64,000 nucleotides of DNA from Haematobia irritans (taxonomy: Eukaryota > Arthropoda > Insecta > Diptera > Muscidae): the NCBI RefSeq assembly GCF_050003625.1, contig NC_134400.1, forward strand, positions 223,426,085 to 223,490,084, written 5' to 3'. A program made the position numbers and the translations under genes. Numbering within the stretch: the stretch's first letter is position 1; each line of letters begins with the position of its first letter. Positions 20,496-38,860 of the stretch are shown here, one piece after another. Under the pieces are notes generated by a model, which saw nothing but the letters and a program-made list of their open reading frames with translations, ran no database searches and had not been told where the DNA came from.

Positions 20496-22430
20496 CCAAG
20501 CCTTTACGGCAAAGCACTCGTACAAACAAGAGGAAACACAGGATGAGCGTTTTTCAAATGGAACAACTTTTCAGTTTGAGGGTAAATATAATTTTCAACA
20601 TAAATTCAACTTGACTTGAAATAGCTCATCTTCAATACATCTTCAAATTGTTTGCGAATTACTTCCAATTTGCCAAAATGTTGACGAAATCTTTGAAAAG
20701 GTGTTGAAGATAATATGAGAAAACTTTGACAAAACACTACCCTAAAATGCAACGAAAAAACATGTGGTTTTCAATACTTATTTGTGCAACGAAGTTCGTG
20801 GTCAATTGCAGGAAATAAAAAAATGGAAAATTTTAGACAAATAACCAAATAGTTTATAAAAATAGGTAAGTGAAAATAAAAAATGAAATAAAACTTTAAG
20901 GAAGTCACTAAATGTATATCTCTTTGCAGAAAACTAAAATTATGGATTCTACGTTCTTGAAAACATTAAAAAGCTGACCGATGAAAAAATGGTGGACAAT
21001 TAACTGGAACTGCTTCAAATAGTTTATAATAATTGGTACGTCAATATGAAAAATTAAATCAACACTTTAGAGAAGTCACTAAATTTAAATCTCTTTGCAG
21101 AAAACTAACATCTTTGGATGCTACATTCTTGCAAACATTAAGAAGCTGACCAATGAATCGACAAGAAAAAGTTTCCAGAAACATTACAAGTGCAACCTAT
21201 TAAAATTGTTAAAAACAACAAATTGTTGAAATCAACAACTTCTGGATCAAATTGTGCATCACATCGTCAGTTTAATTCATATGGTATTATCAGTTTAAAA
21301 TTGATATTTTGCGAGTTCCTTCTGCTGGAAATCAATTCTAACACGCGGTCCAGTGCGTTCCTAACTTCAAATTGCCCGCATGTTAATAAATTTTAATGCT
21401 GTTTTATGACACCAAAAGGAAGGAAATCGAATTATCAATGCAAAAGTGTTTACTAATAATGTTTAAGATATTTAAAATTTTGTTGTTTGTTTTTTTTCTT
21501 ATTTGTTGATATGTTTAATAAAATTATTATTTATCAATTGGTACTGTAGTGTATTATGTAGTGTAGTGTATTATGAAGTGTAGTGTATTATTATATATTT
21601 TATTTTGATGAAAATGAATAAATTATACAAAATTCATAGAATTTTGGCTTTGACTTTCAATTTGAAGTGGGGATATCATTCATACAAATTTAGGTTGAAA
21701 AGTATTTGCAACGATGTTAATTTTGAATTTGACTCGCATCGAAAATTGTTTGACAAATTATTGAGTAGCGATGCATTTCAATTTGAGCATAACACTTGAG
21801 ATATTATTGCTAATGTGTTGAATTTCACTGTTGAGAGTAATGTCTGTTTTTTGTTGAGAACGCGATTTTCTCAACAATTTCTCAACTTGAATATTACCCT
21901 AATCCTTTGGAAAAATGTTTGAAAATTTGTTGAAATTTAGCATTTTTCAAACGTTTGTGTTTATTGGGTTAATTGTACACAAAATGTCCAAATCGCGTGT
22001 TCATTCTTCGGAATAGACTCATTCGGCTGAAATCTTGATCAATTGCAGTACATTTACAGCTGGAATTACTAGTGGATTTCAATAAAACTATCATTACTTA
22101 ATTTGAATATACAACTGTTGTAAAATATTATATATCGCAACTTATTGGTAATTAGTGTAGTGCGAATATAGTTAACGATCTGTGGATAATTTACAAACAA
22201 GTTGTGGAATATAGAAGCATTTTCGGGTTTGTAATTTGGTAAATGGTGTATTGACATAATCTAAATATAAATTTTACAAGTAGGGTTTCTAAAAAACCCA
22301 ATATAATGTGGTTATCCAGTTAACAATAATATTTGAGAACCTATTGAATTCAAGCAAATCTCAAATTGTAGAAATAAATTGAAATAAATGCCCCGTTACG
22401 TAGTTGCGTTACCATACTATCCAAACTAAT
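20496..22430. repeat. AT-rich repeat region with a diverged 170-bp direct repeat
   Basis: Two diverged direct copies lie at about 20847-21000 and 21018-21163, each running from AAATAGTTTATAA through TCACTAAAT and CTCTTTGCAGAAAACTAA to AAGCTGACC.ATGAA. Each copy has a donor-like GGTAAGT or GGTACGT and an acceptor-like CTCTTTGCAG. The short frames at 21190-21799 have no recognisable domain. The rest shows no gene. Confidence 0.5.
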
Positions 22431-22644
22431 TCAGTTGCAACGGCGTCAAAAATTATTGAAAATGAATTTAAGAAAGTTAAAGAAGAGACTTCATTCGTGT
22501 TTCTCAACTTGAAGTGGAAGGAAGTGTTTTTTGTGAAGAAATACAGCAATTTAAACAAGGGATCAAGAATATTGAAAAAAAAACTTGAAATTCAAATTAC
22601 ATAAATCTTATAAAAGCAAGAAATAATAAAAAAAAAAAATAAAA

Positions 22645-22646
<2 letters not shown>
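22431..22646 (+). promoter_or_regulatory. Probable transcription start and 5' UTR exon of the DEAD-box helicase gene
   Basis: TCAGTT at 22431-22436 matches the arthropod initiator, with A at 22433 as +1. The presumed leader runs to AAAAAT at 22646, followed by a strong donor GTAAGT at 22647-22652. The last two leader bases, AT, join to the G at 24439 to make ATG in frame with the helicase. A short upstream frame (ATG at 22461, 16 codons) may modulate translation. No transcript evidence is available. Confidence 0.5.
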
Positions 22647-29351
<6,705 letters not shown>

Positions 29352-29790
29352 GAAACCTACAGAGGCTTTTAATTATTTTCAATTCCAAACCAATATCGTC
29401 GTTGTAAAACTACAACTTCGCTTACACTAATTACTACATAAGAATTACAACTAATGATTTTGTCGTCGTGTCGTATTGTCGCGCAACAAGACAAATGTTG
29501 AAGTATTATTAATTATTACAAAATTACTTTGTAATTGAGAATTCTCTTCGATATTTTCTCCTTTGTTTTTGGTTGTATTTTTCTGTTATTCTTAATACTT
29601 TTAGTTTTACGCTTTTTTATTGAACAAAACAAAAGATTTTATTATTAAAACAATGATGAAATCATCAATATCTCAAAAATATCTAAGATAATATCGTGGA
29701 TATATTTATCTATAATAGATTTTAGAAAAAAAATAAAACAAATTAAAAATATGACATAAAAAGATAAAAATAATAAACGTTTACTCGCAA
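29352..29790 (+). other. 3' UTR of the helicase gene
   Basis: AT-rich sequence after the TAA stop, with AATAAA at 29732-29737 and 29772-29777. The transcript probably ends shortly after the second one. Confidence 0.55.
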
Positions 29791-30729
29791 GTATTCAAAA
29801 CAAACCCGACAGTGTTTTAATCCGTGGATTGTTAAATTTAAAAATTTAGAAATTTTCGACGTTTTTTCCACAATTCTATGTTGTTTAGAAATTCAAAATG
29901 CCACATAGTTTTAGAAATTCTTGGTACAGTTTTTCACCTCAACTACTTACCCAGTTTTATCTAGTTCATAAATTATTCTCAGCATATAGAAAGTGCACAA
30001 GAAAAGATTTCGGCGAATAATCTAATCGTACACAAATTTGCCACATTTAAAGCTCGATTTCGTCCTCATCTTTACCATAAACAATTCAGAGTAAAAACAT
30101 CGTTATCGATATTTTATTTATCGATTGTACTTTGCCATCACTGATAAATTATCATAGATATATCGCTCTCAGTATCAAATATGTTGCAGAACCCCAAATA
30201 ATTGTAAATATAAAATTTTCTCAAAATTCAATTTTGCATTTTAGATTTTTTGTTCGCAATTTTTTTGATACAACATAAACTTTTGAATATATAATTTGGT
30301 TATAAAACAATCAAATTGTGGATAAAATCCGAAAATTGTAAAAACGACAATCAAAGAGAATTTGGATAAACTGTCAAACTGCGTTATCTATGACACCGAT
30401 GAATTATAAATATATGGAATTTATAAAAAAAAATTCCATTACCGATGGCTTCTTTTTATTGGATTTAGTTCCACATCAGTGTATATTGGTAGAGTCAGAT
30501 ATATATGTATGTCATATACCCGGAAAGACATGACAATATTAAGAATCTACGCCATTTTTACTACTGGTCTCGATTTTTTAAATGTTTAAATTTTGTTTGG
30601 GTCTGAAAGAGACATGTCTAGCTATTGTATTTCAGTCCGTTTTTGTGTGGTTAAAATGAAGACATATCAAATTTATTTTTTTATCATCTTCGCCTGATGT
30701 CCTTTAAGCTACATACATAGAAATTGGTA
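29791..30729. other. Intergenic, DRE-like motifs
   Basis: No gene recognised. TATCGATA at 30114-30121 and a second ATCGAT at 30130-30135 match the Drosophila DRE motif found in housekeeping promoters. No open frame starts nearby on either strand, so the promoter idea is weak. Confidence 0.3.
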
Positions 30730-31211
30730 CACTCGTAGAAAAAAGTCTGCTGAAAACAGCAGTCGATGTCTGCTGTTATATTTTTGTACTTCAGGGCCTA
30801 ATGAACAACAATTTATAAAATTTTTAGGTCATAAATTTTTCCCCAAAGCATATTTAAGAACCAAAAGTAGTTTTTGGTATATTTTTGCAATGTAATATAT
30901 TTACAAGCTCCTAAATACTATCAGCAAACATTTAGTTTGCTGTTATAGGTCAATTCGATAAATATTCAGATTTTTGGTCAAATACTATAGATATTCATAA
31001 AATATTGTTTTAATTATGTTAGGATAGCTCCTAAGTTGACATTTTTACTTGATTCGGCCAAAATAAAACATATTTTGGTGTAATCGAGCTTAAAAAATAG
31101 CAGGAAATGTTTGCTATTTCAGCAAACAGTTTCTGCTGTCCCTTTTTCAGCAGACTTTCTGCTGTTTTAGCAGACTTTTCTGCTGTCCCTACTAACAAAT
31201 TTCTTTGGGTG
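30730..31211. mobile_element. CTGCTG-type MITE, copy 2
   Basis: It begins CACTCGTAGAAAAAAGTCTG and ends AAATTTCTTTGGGTG, with internal CTGCTG/CAGCAG inverted repeats. TA precedes it, but the right side abuts the truncated mariner copy 2 at CACGGAGG, so one flank was lost. Confidence 0.75.
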
Positions 31212-31285
31212 CACGGAGGATGGTGAACGCAGTGGACGCCCGAAAGAGGTGGTTACCGACGAAAACATCAAAACAAGCCACAAAA

Positions 31286-32022
31286 CAGTGATGGCCGTTA
31301 TTCAATAAATTTTTATTCAAATAACAAATAATTTTTTATTCGTTATTTTTTCATTTGGAATTTTTTGAAATCAAATTTCAACTGTTATCTGTTTATTTGT
31401 GTCACAAATAATTATTCGTCATTCCTTAGTTGTTATTTGTCATACAAATAATAATTTTTTTGAATCGAAAAAAATAAATTGAATTTATTGAATTCTTCTG
31501 ATAAAATAATCTTTTTTTGAGGAGCGATAATTGTCTTTATAACTAGGAATGGAACCGGAAGGTACAACATCCAAAAATAGTGATTCAAGTGAATCTGGTT
31601 TTTCCATTTTTGATGGAAAATTCTACAGAATTTTAGAAGACGGAGTAAAGAATATCAGTGCTGTGTGCGTGAAATGTGAGCCTGATTTTGTTAAGATAAA
31701 AGGAGAGAAAAATTCAACATCAAACTTCATATCTCACCTTAAGAGGCGACATGGTAAGGATGCGTTTGAAGAGTACCAGAGATATAAACGCCTAAAACGT
31801 TCTCAAGCGAAGGAGGTAATGAGAAAAAAAAATTTTTCACATACGTGTATTATTTGAAATTTTATTTGAAACTTTCGAATAACAAATAAAAAGATAACAA
31901 ATAAATTGAAGTTATTTGTTTTCACAAACGAATAAAAAAATTATTTATTCCAAATAAAAACTAAATGGAATTTATTCGTTATCTTTTTATTCGTTATTTA
32001 GAATAAACTTTGCCCAACACTG
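31286..32022 (+). mobile_element. Non-autonomous hAT element with BED-finger remnant
   Basis: The ends CAGTGATGGCCGTTATTC and AAACTTTGCCCAACACTG are inverted repeats (CAGTG.TGG). The flanks CCACAAAA (31278-31285) and TCACAAAA (32023-32030) are an 8-bp duplication with one mismatch. It carries one 102-codon BED-type frame. It is inserted in mariner copy 2. Confidence 0.85.
31549..31857 (+). pseudogene. BED-type zinc finger, N-terminal fragment of a hAT transposase
   Basis: The 102-residue frame has C-x2-C (VKCEP region) followed by FISHLKRRHG, the C..C..H..H pattern of BED fingers, which bind transposon ends or chromatin boundaries. It lacks the RNase H-like catalytic domain and the hAT dimerisation region, so it cannot be an active transposase. 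A role as a DNA-binding repressor is conceivable but unsupported. Confidence 0.7.
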
Positions 32023-32580
32023 TCACAAAACATAAAAAAATCCAATATTTGGATATGCGGAAGCTCTGTGCAAAATGGGTGCCGCGCGAACTCTCATTTG
32101 ACCAAAAACAACAACGTGTTGATGATTCTGACCGGTGTTTGCAGCTGTTAACTCGCCGTCTCCGAAAGACTCAAAAGTCCGCTGGCAAAGTAATGGCCTC
32201 TGTTTTTTTGGGATGTGCATGGAATAATTTTTATCGATTATCTTGAGAACCCATCAACAGTGACTATTATATGGCGTTATTGGAGCGTTTGAAGGTCGAA
32301 ATCGCGGCAAAACGGCCCCATATGAAGAAGAAACAAGTGTATACGGCCGTAAGTTCGGCCAGGCCGAATCTTATGTACCCTCCACCATGGATTGCGTAGA
32401 AACTTCTACGAAAGACTGTCATTCACAATCGAATTACTTGGGTTGTGGTATCTTAAAACTTCTTAACATCGCTTTCTAAATTGTGAGTTAGTCCATACGT
32501 GGTATATATTAGACAAAAAAGTTATGTATAGTTAAGTCTACAAATAATTACGAATCGATATGTAGAGAGCACGGTACGTA

Positions 32581-33141
32581 CACACAAAAAAATTTTTTTC
32601 TGATTCAATCACCAAATTAATTGATCCAATTAATTTTTTAATTGAAATGTCTTCAATCACGAAAATGATAGTATCAATCACAGTTTTAATTGGGCATAGA
32701 AAAAATTCTTGATTAAAAAATTAATTGATTTTTTAGCAAATTTCAATTAATTTTGTAATTGATTCAATTAAAAATTTAATTGATGTTGATTGCAAAACTC
32801 AATTAATTTATTTTAAAAAAGGTAACTATTTTTAATTACTTTCTGAATTGGCTTAGAGTTTTTATTTGGATTAACAAATGATTGTTTGAAATACATTTTT
32901 AATTAAAAAAAAAAATCAGCACTTTTTTAACTGAATTAGTCTTCCGAATTTGATTAAAAAGTTAATTGTATCAATTAATTTTTTAATTAAAATTTTTAAA
33001 ATTTTCAATCATTGACTTAATTAACTTAATGTTTCTATCATGATTAAAAAGTTAATTGTATCAATTAATTTATTAATTAAAAAAATTTTCAACTTCAATT
33101 AACTTTTTAATTGGAAATATTTTGGTGATATTTTTTTTGTG
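32581..33141. mobile_element. TA-flanked MITE with TTAATTGA-rich body
   Basis: The left end CACACAAAAAAATTTTTTTC and the right end ATATTTTTTTTGTG are inverted; GATTCAATCACC and GGTGAT lie just inside. TA flanks both sides (32579-32580 and 33142-33143). The interior is built of AATTAATT, TTAATTGA and similar words in both orientations. Inserted into the GGCCGTAAGTTCGG element. Confidence 0.75.
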
Positions 33142-33457
33142 TAGAGAGCCAGAATTGAAATACGGGGGTCGCTTATATGGGGGTTATATAGAATTATGTA
33201 CTTGATATGGATCAATTTTTGTGTGATTGGGGATCGATTTATCTTATCTATAACTATAGACCGATATGGACCTAGTTAGGCATGGTTGTTAACGGCCATA
33301 TACTAGCACAATGTACCAAATTTCAACTCACTCGGATGAAATTTGCTCCTCCAAGAGGCTCCAAAACCAAATCTCGGGATCGGTTTATATGGGGGCTATA
33401 TATGATTATGGACTGATATGGACCACTTTTGGCATGGTTGTTAAATATCATATACTA

Positions 33458-34434
33458 CACGCTCACAAAAAATCGCTTCTGTAACATATACTCCCAAACA
33501 TATTTTGCTTCAAGCATATACATTTTTGGGTATTGCCCAAACATTTATATGTTTGATCTCTTCCAATATATAATATGTTTGAAAGCATATTGGTCTAAAC
33601 AATATATGTTTGGGTAGTCTAAGTTCCAAACATTTTGTATTTTTGCATCCAAATTCAATAATGTTATCTTCCAAAAAACAATATGTTATTATGTGAACAT
33701 ATAATATGTTTGGAAGCATTTTGCACCCAAAAATATTATATGCTTAAAAAAAATTCTCCCAAACAATATTGTTCTCAAAATTTTATTTATTTATTTATAT
33801 ATTTACAATCAAAATGAATTATGAAAATAAACAGGTAATATAGGTGCTAACAACATAGGTTTTCGACCTGAATGCTCAAAATTTTGTTTCTGCCCAATTG
33901 TATATTCCCCCACATCTTTCTCACTTCCACGAGATTTTTTAGTTCTTAGCACCTTTTTCTGTAATACAAACATTGTAGAAGAAATTATTCAATTGTATGA
34001 TTTTTTTTATTTTAATTTTACCTTTTGCCGGATGGGGATTCGAACAGCGGACCACACAGTTTGTAAGGATCATAGAAGTAGCTTATCAATTGCCCAAGGA
34101 AAAATAAAATGTTAATTTTGTAATAACAAGCAACAACCACCAACTTAATTCAATATCGCTCCCTGTTAAATAGCGCTCCAAGCTACTAAACACATATATT
34201 TTTATAGGCTATTTCTAAATTAATATATGTTTGCATCCAAGCATATTATATTTACAAACATTTTATGTCCCAAACATAATATGTTCTAACATATTAACAT
34301 ATATGTCCCAAACATGTTATGCTAGTTTATGAACATTATATGCTTGCACTCAAAAATATTGTGTTTAAAAATTTGTGTTCCAAACATATAATGTTTATAG
34401 CCAAACATATGAAAAACAGTCTTTTTCATCCGTG
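33458..34434. mobile_element. CACG element rich in ATATGTTTGG motifs, copy B
   Basis: Nearly identical to 3178-4152 over its whole length. The flanks TA (33456-33457) and TA (34435-34436) form a target duplication: removing the element restores CATATACTACAACCACGTAC, close to the equivalent site in other GGCCGTAAGTTCGG copies. The tRNA-like patch on the minus strand around 34020-34075 is present here too. Confidence 0.8.
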
Positions 34435-35880
34435 TACAACCACGTACCAAATTTCAACCACATCGGATGAAGTTTGCTTCTCCAAAAGGCACCGGAGATC
34501 AAATCTGGGGATCGGTTTATATGGGGGCTATATATAATTATGGACTGATATGGGCCACTTTTGGCATAGTTGTTGGATACCATATACTTACATCACGTAC
34601 CAAATTTCAACCGAATCGGATGAATTTTGCTCTTCCAAGGGGCTCCGGAGGTCAAATCTGGGGATCGGTTTATATGGGGGCTATATATAATTATGGACCG
34701 ATTTCGACCAATTTTTGCATGGGTATTTGAGACCATATACTAACACCACGTACCAAATTTCAACTGAATCAGATGAATTTTGGTCTTCCAAGAGGCTCCG
34801 GAGGTCAACTCTGATCGGTTTATATGGGGGCTATATATAATTATGGACCGATGTGGACCAATTTTTGCATGGTTGTTAGAGACCATATACTCACACCATG
34901 TACCAAATTTCATCCGGATCGGATGAAATTTGCTTCTCTTAGAGGCTCCGCAAGCCAAATCGGGGGATCGGTTTATATGGGGGCTATATATAATTATGAA
35001 CCGATGTGGACCAATTTGTGCATGGTTGTTAGAGATCATATGCTGACACCATGTACCAAATTTCAGCCGGATCGGATGAAATTTGCTTCTCTTAGAGGCC
35101 TCGCAAGCCAAATTTGGGGGTCCATTTATATGGGGGCTACACGTAACAGTGGACATATTTGGCCCATTTGCAATACCATTCGACCTACCTCAATAAGAAC
35201 TACTTGTGCCAAGTTTCAAGTCGATAGCTTTTTTCGTTCGGAAGTTAGCGTGATTTCAACAAACGGACGGACATGCTCAGATCGACTCAGAATTTCACCA
35301 CGACCCGGAATATATATACTTTATGAGGTCTTAGAGCAATATTTCGATGTGTTACAAACGGAATGACAAAGTTAATATACCCCCCATCCTATGGTGGAGG
35401 GTATAAAAAGTGTTGTTCCACCAAGACAACGCACCGTGCCACAAGTCATTCAGAACGATGGCAAAAATTCATGAATTAGGCTTCGAATTGCTTCCCCACC
35501 CACCGTATTTTCCAGATCTGGCCCAACGACTTTTTCTTGTTCTCGGACCTCAAAAGGATGCTCGCAGGGAAAAAATTTGGCTGCAATGAAGAGGTCATCG
35601 CCGAAACTGAGGCCTATTTTGAGGCAAAACCGAAGGAGTACTACCAAAATGGTATCAAAACATTGGAAGGTCGTTATAATCGTTGTATCGCTCTTTAAGG
35701 GAACTATGTTGAATAATAAAAACGAATTTTGACAAAAAAAATGTGTTTTTCTTTGTTAGACCGTGGACTTATCAGCCAACCTGTTATTCATTGCATTTAC
35801 ATATCTGGATCTTACTTTGACTCATAAACTCACGTATCTTAGTTTTTAAACTTTTTCTTCCATTCTACAAATAAATAATA

Positions 35881-36731
35881 AACTCATAGAAAAAAGTCTG
35901 CTAAAAACAGCAGTCGATGGCTGTTGTTATATTTTTGTACTTCAGAGCATATTTAAGAACCAAATGTAGTTCTTGGTATATTTTTGCACTGTAATATACT
36001 TACAAGCTCCTATACGATCAGCAAACATTTTGTTTGCTGTTCAGGTTGAGTTAAGGTGGAATTACATACCATGCGGTCATGCGTACGTACGTTATATGCT
36101 ATTGTCAAAAAAAGTTAAAATGTTGGAACTACAATTATTTGAGTTACACGACAAAAGTAACGTATGCATATGACGCATAAAGTTGACGAACTTTTAACTT
36201 TTCAATGCGTCGGGTGCGTTGACAACATGTAAACAAATCAAGAAACGAAGAACAATCTAAAATAGGGACGAGAAATTATTGATTGAAGTTAAAATACATA
36301 AAGTCCTATACTGTAAAAAGTGCGTGGAATACAAAAACATAACAAAAAGCGCAGAGGCAAGGAATGTAATCAGCAAATTCATGGGTGCTCCGACGCAGGC
36401 TGTGTAACTCAATTAAAGAATGGGTGGGATGGGTTGATATTTTTCAGTTTAAAGCACTCTAACAAAACTATTGCTTTCAAAGAGAAAATTCAACTCTTCA
36501 ATCAACGGACGCATTAACGTATGGTATGTAACTCAATCTTTATGCCTCAATTTGATAAATATTCAGATTTTTGGATAAATACTACTGTAGATATTCATAA
36601 TATATTGTTTTAATTGTGTTAGGATAGGTCCTTTTGACACTTTTATTTGATTCAACCAAACTAAAACAGTGACTATTTTCCTTTTTTCAGCAGACTTTTC
36701 TGCTGTCCCCAGTAACAAATTTCTTTGAGTG
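35881..36731. mobile_element. CTGCTG-type MITE, copy 3, with nested insertion
   Basis: The start AACTCATAGAAAAAAGTCTG and the end TTTCTTTGAGTG match the other two copies, with TA on both sides. Compared with copy 2 it has an extra block of about 500 bp (36046-36545) with its own inverted ends. Confidence 0.7.
36046..36545. mobile_element. Inverted-repeat insert inside MITE copy 3
   Basis: The left end GGTGGAATTACATACCATGC and the right end GTATGGTATGTAACTC are imperfect inverted repeats that continue inward through TGCGT. The block is absent from MITE copy 2 at the same place. Non-coding. Confidence 0.55.
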
Positions 36732-36922
36732 TATAAATAAAAGATTTCGAATATATAAAGTTATACACATAATAATAATGTTCGAATTCAGCAACAAATT
36801 AAAAGTTGTGCAACAGTTGCAGCGCAACCTTTTATTTCTGGAAAGGGCCACCAAGTTAGAACGGCAGTAGTGAAGAGAGACAAAGAAAAAAACGAAGATT
36901 CATAAACGTAAATTATACTTAC

Positions 36923-36988
36923 CTCTAGAATGTCAAATTCCATGTAAAAGAGATTTTTGCAACTTGTCGAACGTCTTAAATCAGACAT
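36923..36988 (-). CDS. Possible first coding exon (22 codons), gene unknown
   Basis: ATG at 36986-36988, 22 open codons beginning MSDLRRSTSCKNLFYMEF, then a strong donor GTAAGTAT from 36922 down, phase 0. It lies downstream of the 3' UTR of the Gln-rich gene and on the same strand. There is no downstream partner exon that I can identify. It may be an alternative first exon of a gene further left, or chance. Confidence 0.3.
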
Positions 36989-37002
36989 TTTTCTTTTTAG
37001 TT

Positions 37003-38860
37003 TTATTTATTATCTTCATTTTTGCTTTCATTTATTACTTTCCATTGTTTTGTGTTGTTTTTGGTTTCCATTTTTTTGTTTTTGATATAAGAAAAAACTA
37101 TTTTACATCAAATTAGATTATATAGAACTAATAATAAATAATTAAATAAATACAATATATTCATAATAATAATAATAATAATATGCTACACATTACCATT
37201 ATTTTTTGTCTTCGGTTTTTGTTTGCTTTATTTTTAATAATAAAAATTACTCAAAATACAATACAATTACGTTTACAAAGTTGTAAGTTTCCTTTTTAGA
37301 GGGATTTTGGTTGGTTTGCAGTACAGTGTGTGTACCGTTGCACACGATAAACGCACACACAAGTAAAACACGTTAATAATTCTCATCAGTTTGGTACATC
37401 TTTTTTTATTGTTATTGTTGTTTTACTTTATATTCGCTTAAGTGTTTTTAGAAGTATATTTTGTTTTTCTTTCTTTATTGGCTTTCATTAAATGTCATAG
37501 GTTGCTTTTTGGGATTTGGTTTTCCACATTTTCTTTAATTGTTTTAATAATTTTCAGTTTTTGTTTTTAAATCCTATTTAGTAAATATATATGGTGCATC
37601 AGGGTACAGAATGACATAGAAAATAAAACTTTTCAAAAGGATACAAATATTGATTTGGAAAAAAGGGCGGCTGCGACGTCAAAAACTACCATACAAATGA
37701 AATGGCGAAGAATTATGAATATAAAAGTATTTTGGGGGCGAATACCTACATATATTTAAGTGAACACGATGAGTACTGACGAAGTTACAATGAATTTATG
37801 ATGAAAAATTTATTGTGGAAAACATATACCGATAAAAAATTGAAAACAAAAAAATGGTCAGGTGTTTGAATTGCATCTTTCACTTCTCTTTAGATGTGTT
37901 CTTCTCTTTAGTCTAGTTTGACTTATTTCTTTGAATAATTGTGAATTTTGTAATACAACGTTATAAAAAGGGTGAAGTAAATACATTGTTTATAGTGAAT
38001 AGTTTTTCTCCGTAAATATGCAACAATCCATAATATATGCAACACTAATTTCTTTCTACTTCGCTTCTTTCACTTTCACACAAGCTACGGTTTGCTATGG
38101 TTTATCTATTTTTGCTCACTTTGCATAGTTATTGAATCCGTAACGAAATGTATTAAGAATGATGAAGGATATATCTTGTTTGTAATGTATGATCCATCTC
38201 TCTGAATAGGGTTTATCTATTTTGACCTATTTCTTTGTTTATATTCTGGTGTATTCTTTTCATAACATTTTTCTGAAGGCCTTTCTATTTTGGTTTTAAT
38301 ATTTGCTTAGTTGCTTAATCCGTACTGAGAATGATGAAGTAAATGCATTTCTTTGCAAAACATGACGATTCTCTCGCTGTAAACAGTGGACTATAGATAT
38401 AGGATGAAAGGTTTCAATGTGGTATTCTTCATTTTTATCTATGTAGTTTTCTTCTGCTCTTTCTTATTGCATTTTTCTATAGTTTTGTCTATTATGGCTT
38501 TATTCCTTGCTTAACTATTGAATCCATATTGCAACATTGTAAGAAGTCTGTTGCTTCTAATCCATGATTATTCTTTCCATCCCATGGAGATTTATTCCAA
38601 TAACGGCCATCTAGTTAGCTTGTCAGTTTAACGCTTCCTTCTAAATGATCTAGATATACATAAGTATGTACCTTGTATGTATGTATGTATGCAAATAGGT
38701 AGTAATGTATGTGTATCGTTTTTAGCTTATTTGTTTTGGGGTTTCTTCCCACAGTTAGAAGAGTTTTCTTAATTTGTGATTATATCAATTTGTCGAAAGT
38801 ATGGGGATGTATGTTTTAGTTTGGCTTTTGGTTTTGCTGAAGTTATTTGTTCATACTATA
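37003..38860 (-). other. Presumed long 3' UTR of the Gln-rich gene
   Basis: About 1.85 kb of AT-rich sequence without transposon ends, downstream of the stop at 38861-38863. Candidate minus-strand AATAAA signals appear as TTTATT at about 37003-37012 and 37225-37232. No open frame of interest. The real 3' end is unknown. Confidence 0.4.

Larger units (their letters stand above)
32332..35408 (+). mobile_element. GGCCGTAAGTTCGG element, copy B, with two younger insertions
   Basis: It starts near TATACGGCCGTAAGTTCGGC and ends ATGGTGGAGGGTATAAA. The body contains a 153-bp tandem unit (TTTATATGGGGGCTATATA...ATGGACCGAT..GGACCAATT) in about seven copies. AAGTG is found at both junctions with mariner, a possible 5-bp target duplication. 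It is interrupted by 32581-33141 and 33458-34434. Long frames on both strands (34467-34730, 34824-35366 plus; 34740-35156 minus) result from the three-divisible unit. The transposon class is not clear. Confidence 0.75.
31212..35745 (+). mobile_element. Mariner copy 2, 5' truncated and broken by nested insertions
   Basis: Mariner pieces are readable at 31212-31285, 32023-32335 and about 35408-35784, in the same order as in copy 3 but on the plus strand. The last piece ends in the terminal repeat CTTATCAGCCAACCTGT. Between them sit a hAT element (31286-32022) and a GGCCGTAAGTTCGG element (about 32332-35408) that itself holds two more insertions. Internal deletions also removed part of the transposase, including most of the segment around its first catalytic Asp. 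Dead copy. Confidence 0.85.

Noticed and set aside
30114..30135. DRE-like TATCGATA and ATCGAT as a promoter
   Set aside because: No coding frame or leader exon is found near it on either strand; an 8-bp match is easily reached by chance in AT-rich DNA.
31549..31857. BED-finger frame as a domesticated host gene
   Set aside because: It lies wholly inside a hAT element with matching ends and target duplication, and has no intron, promoter or conservation evidence.
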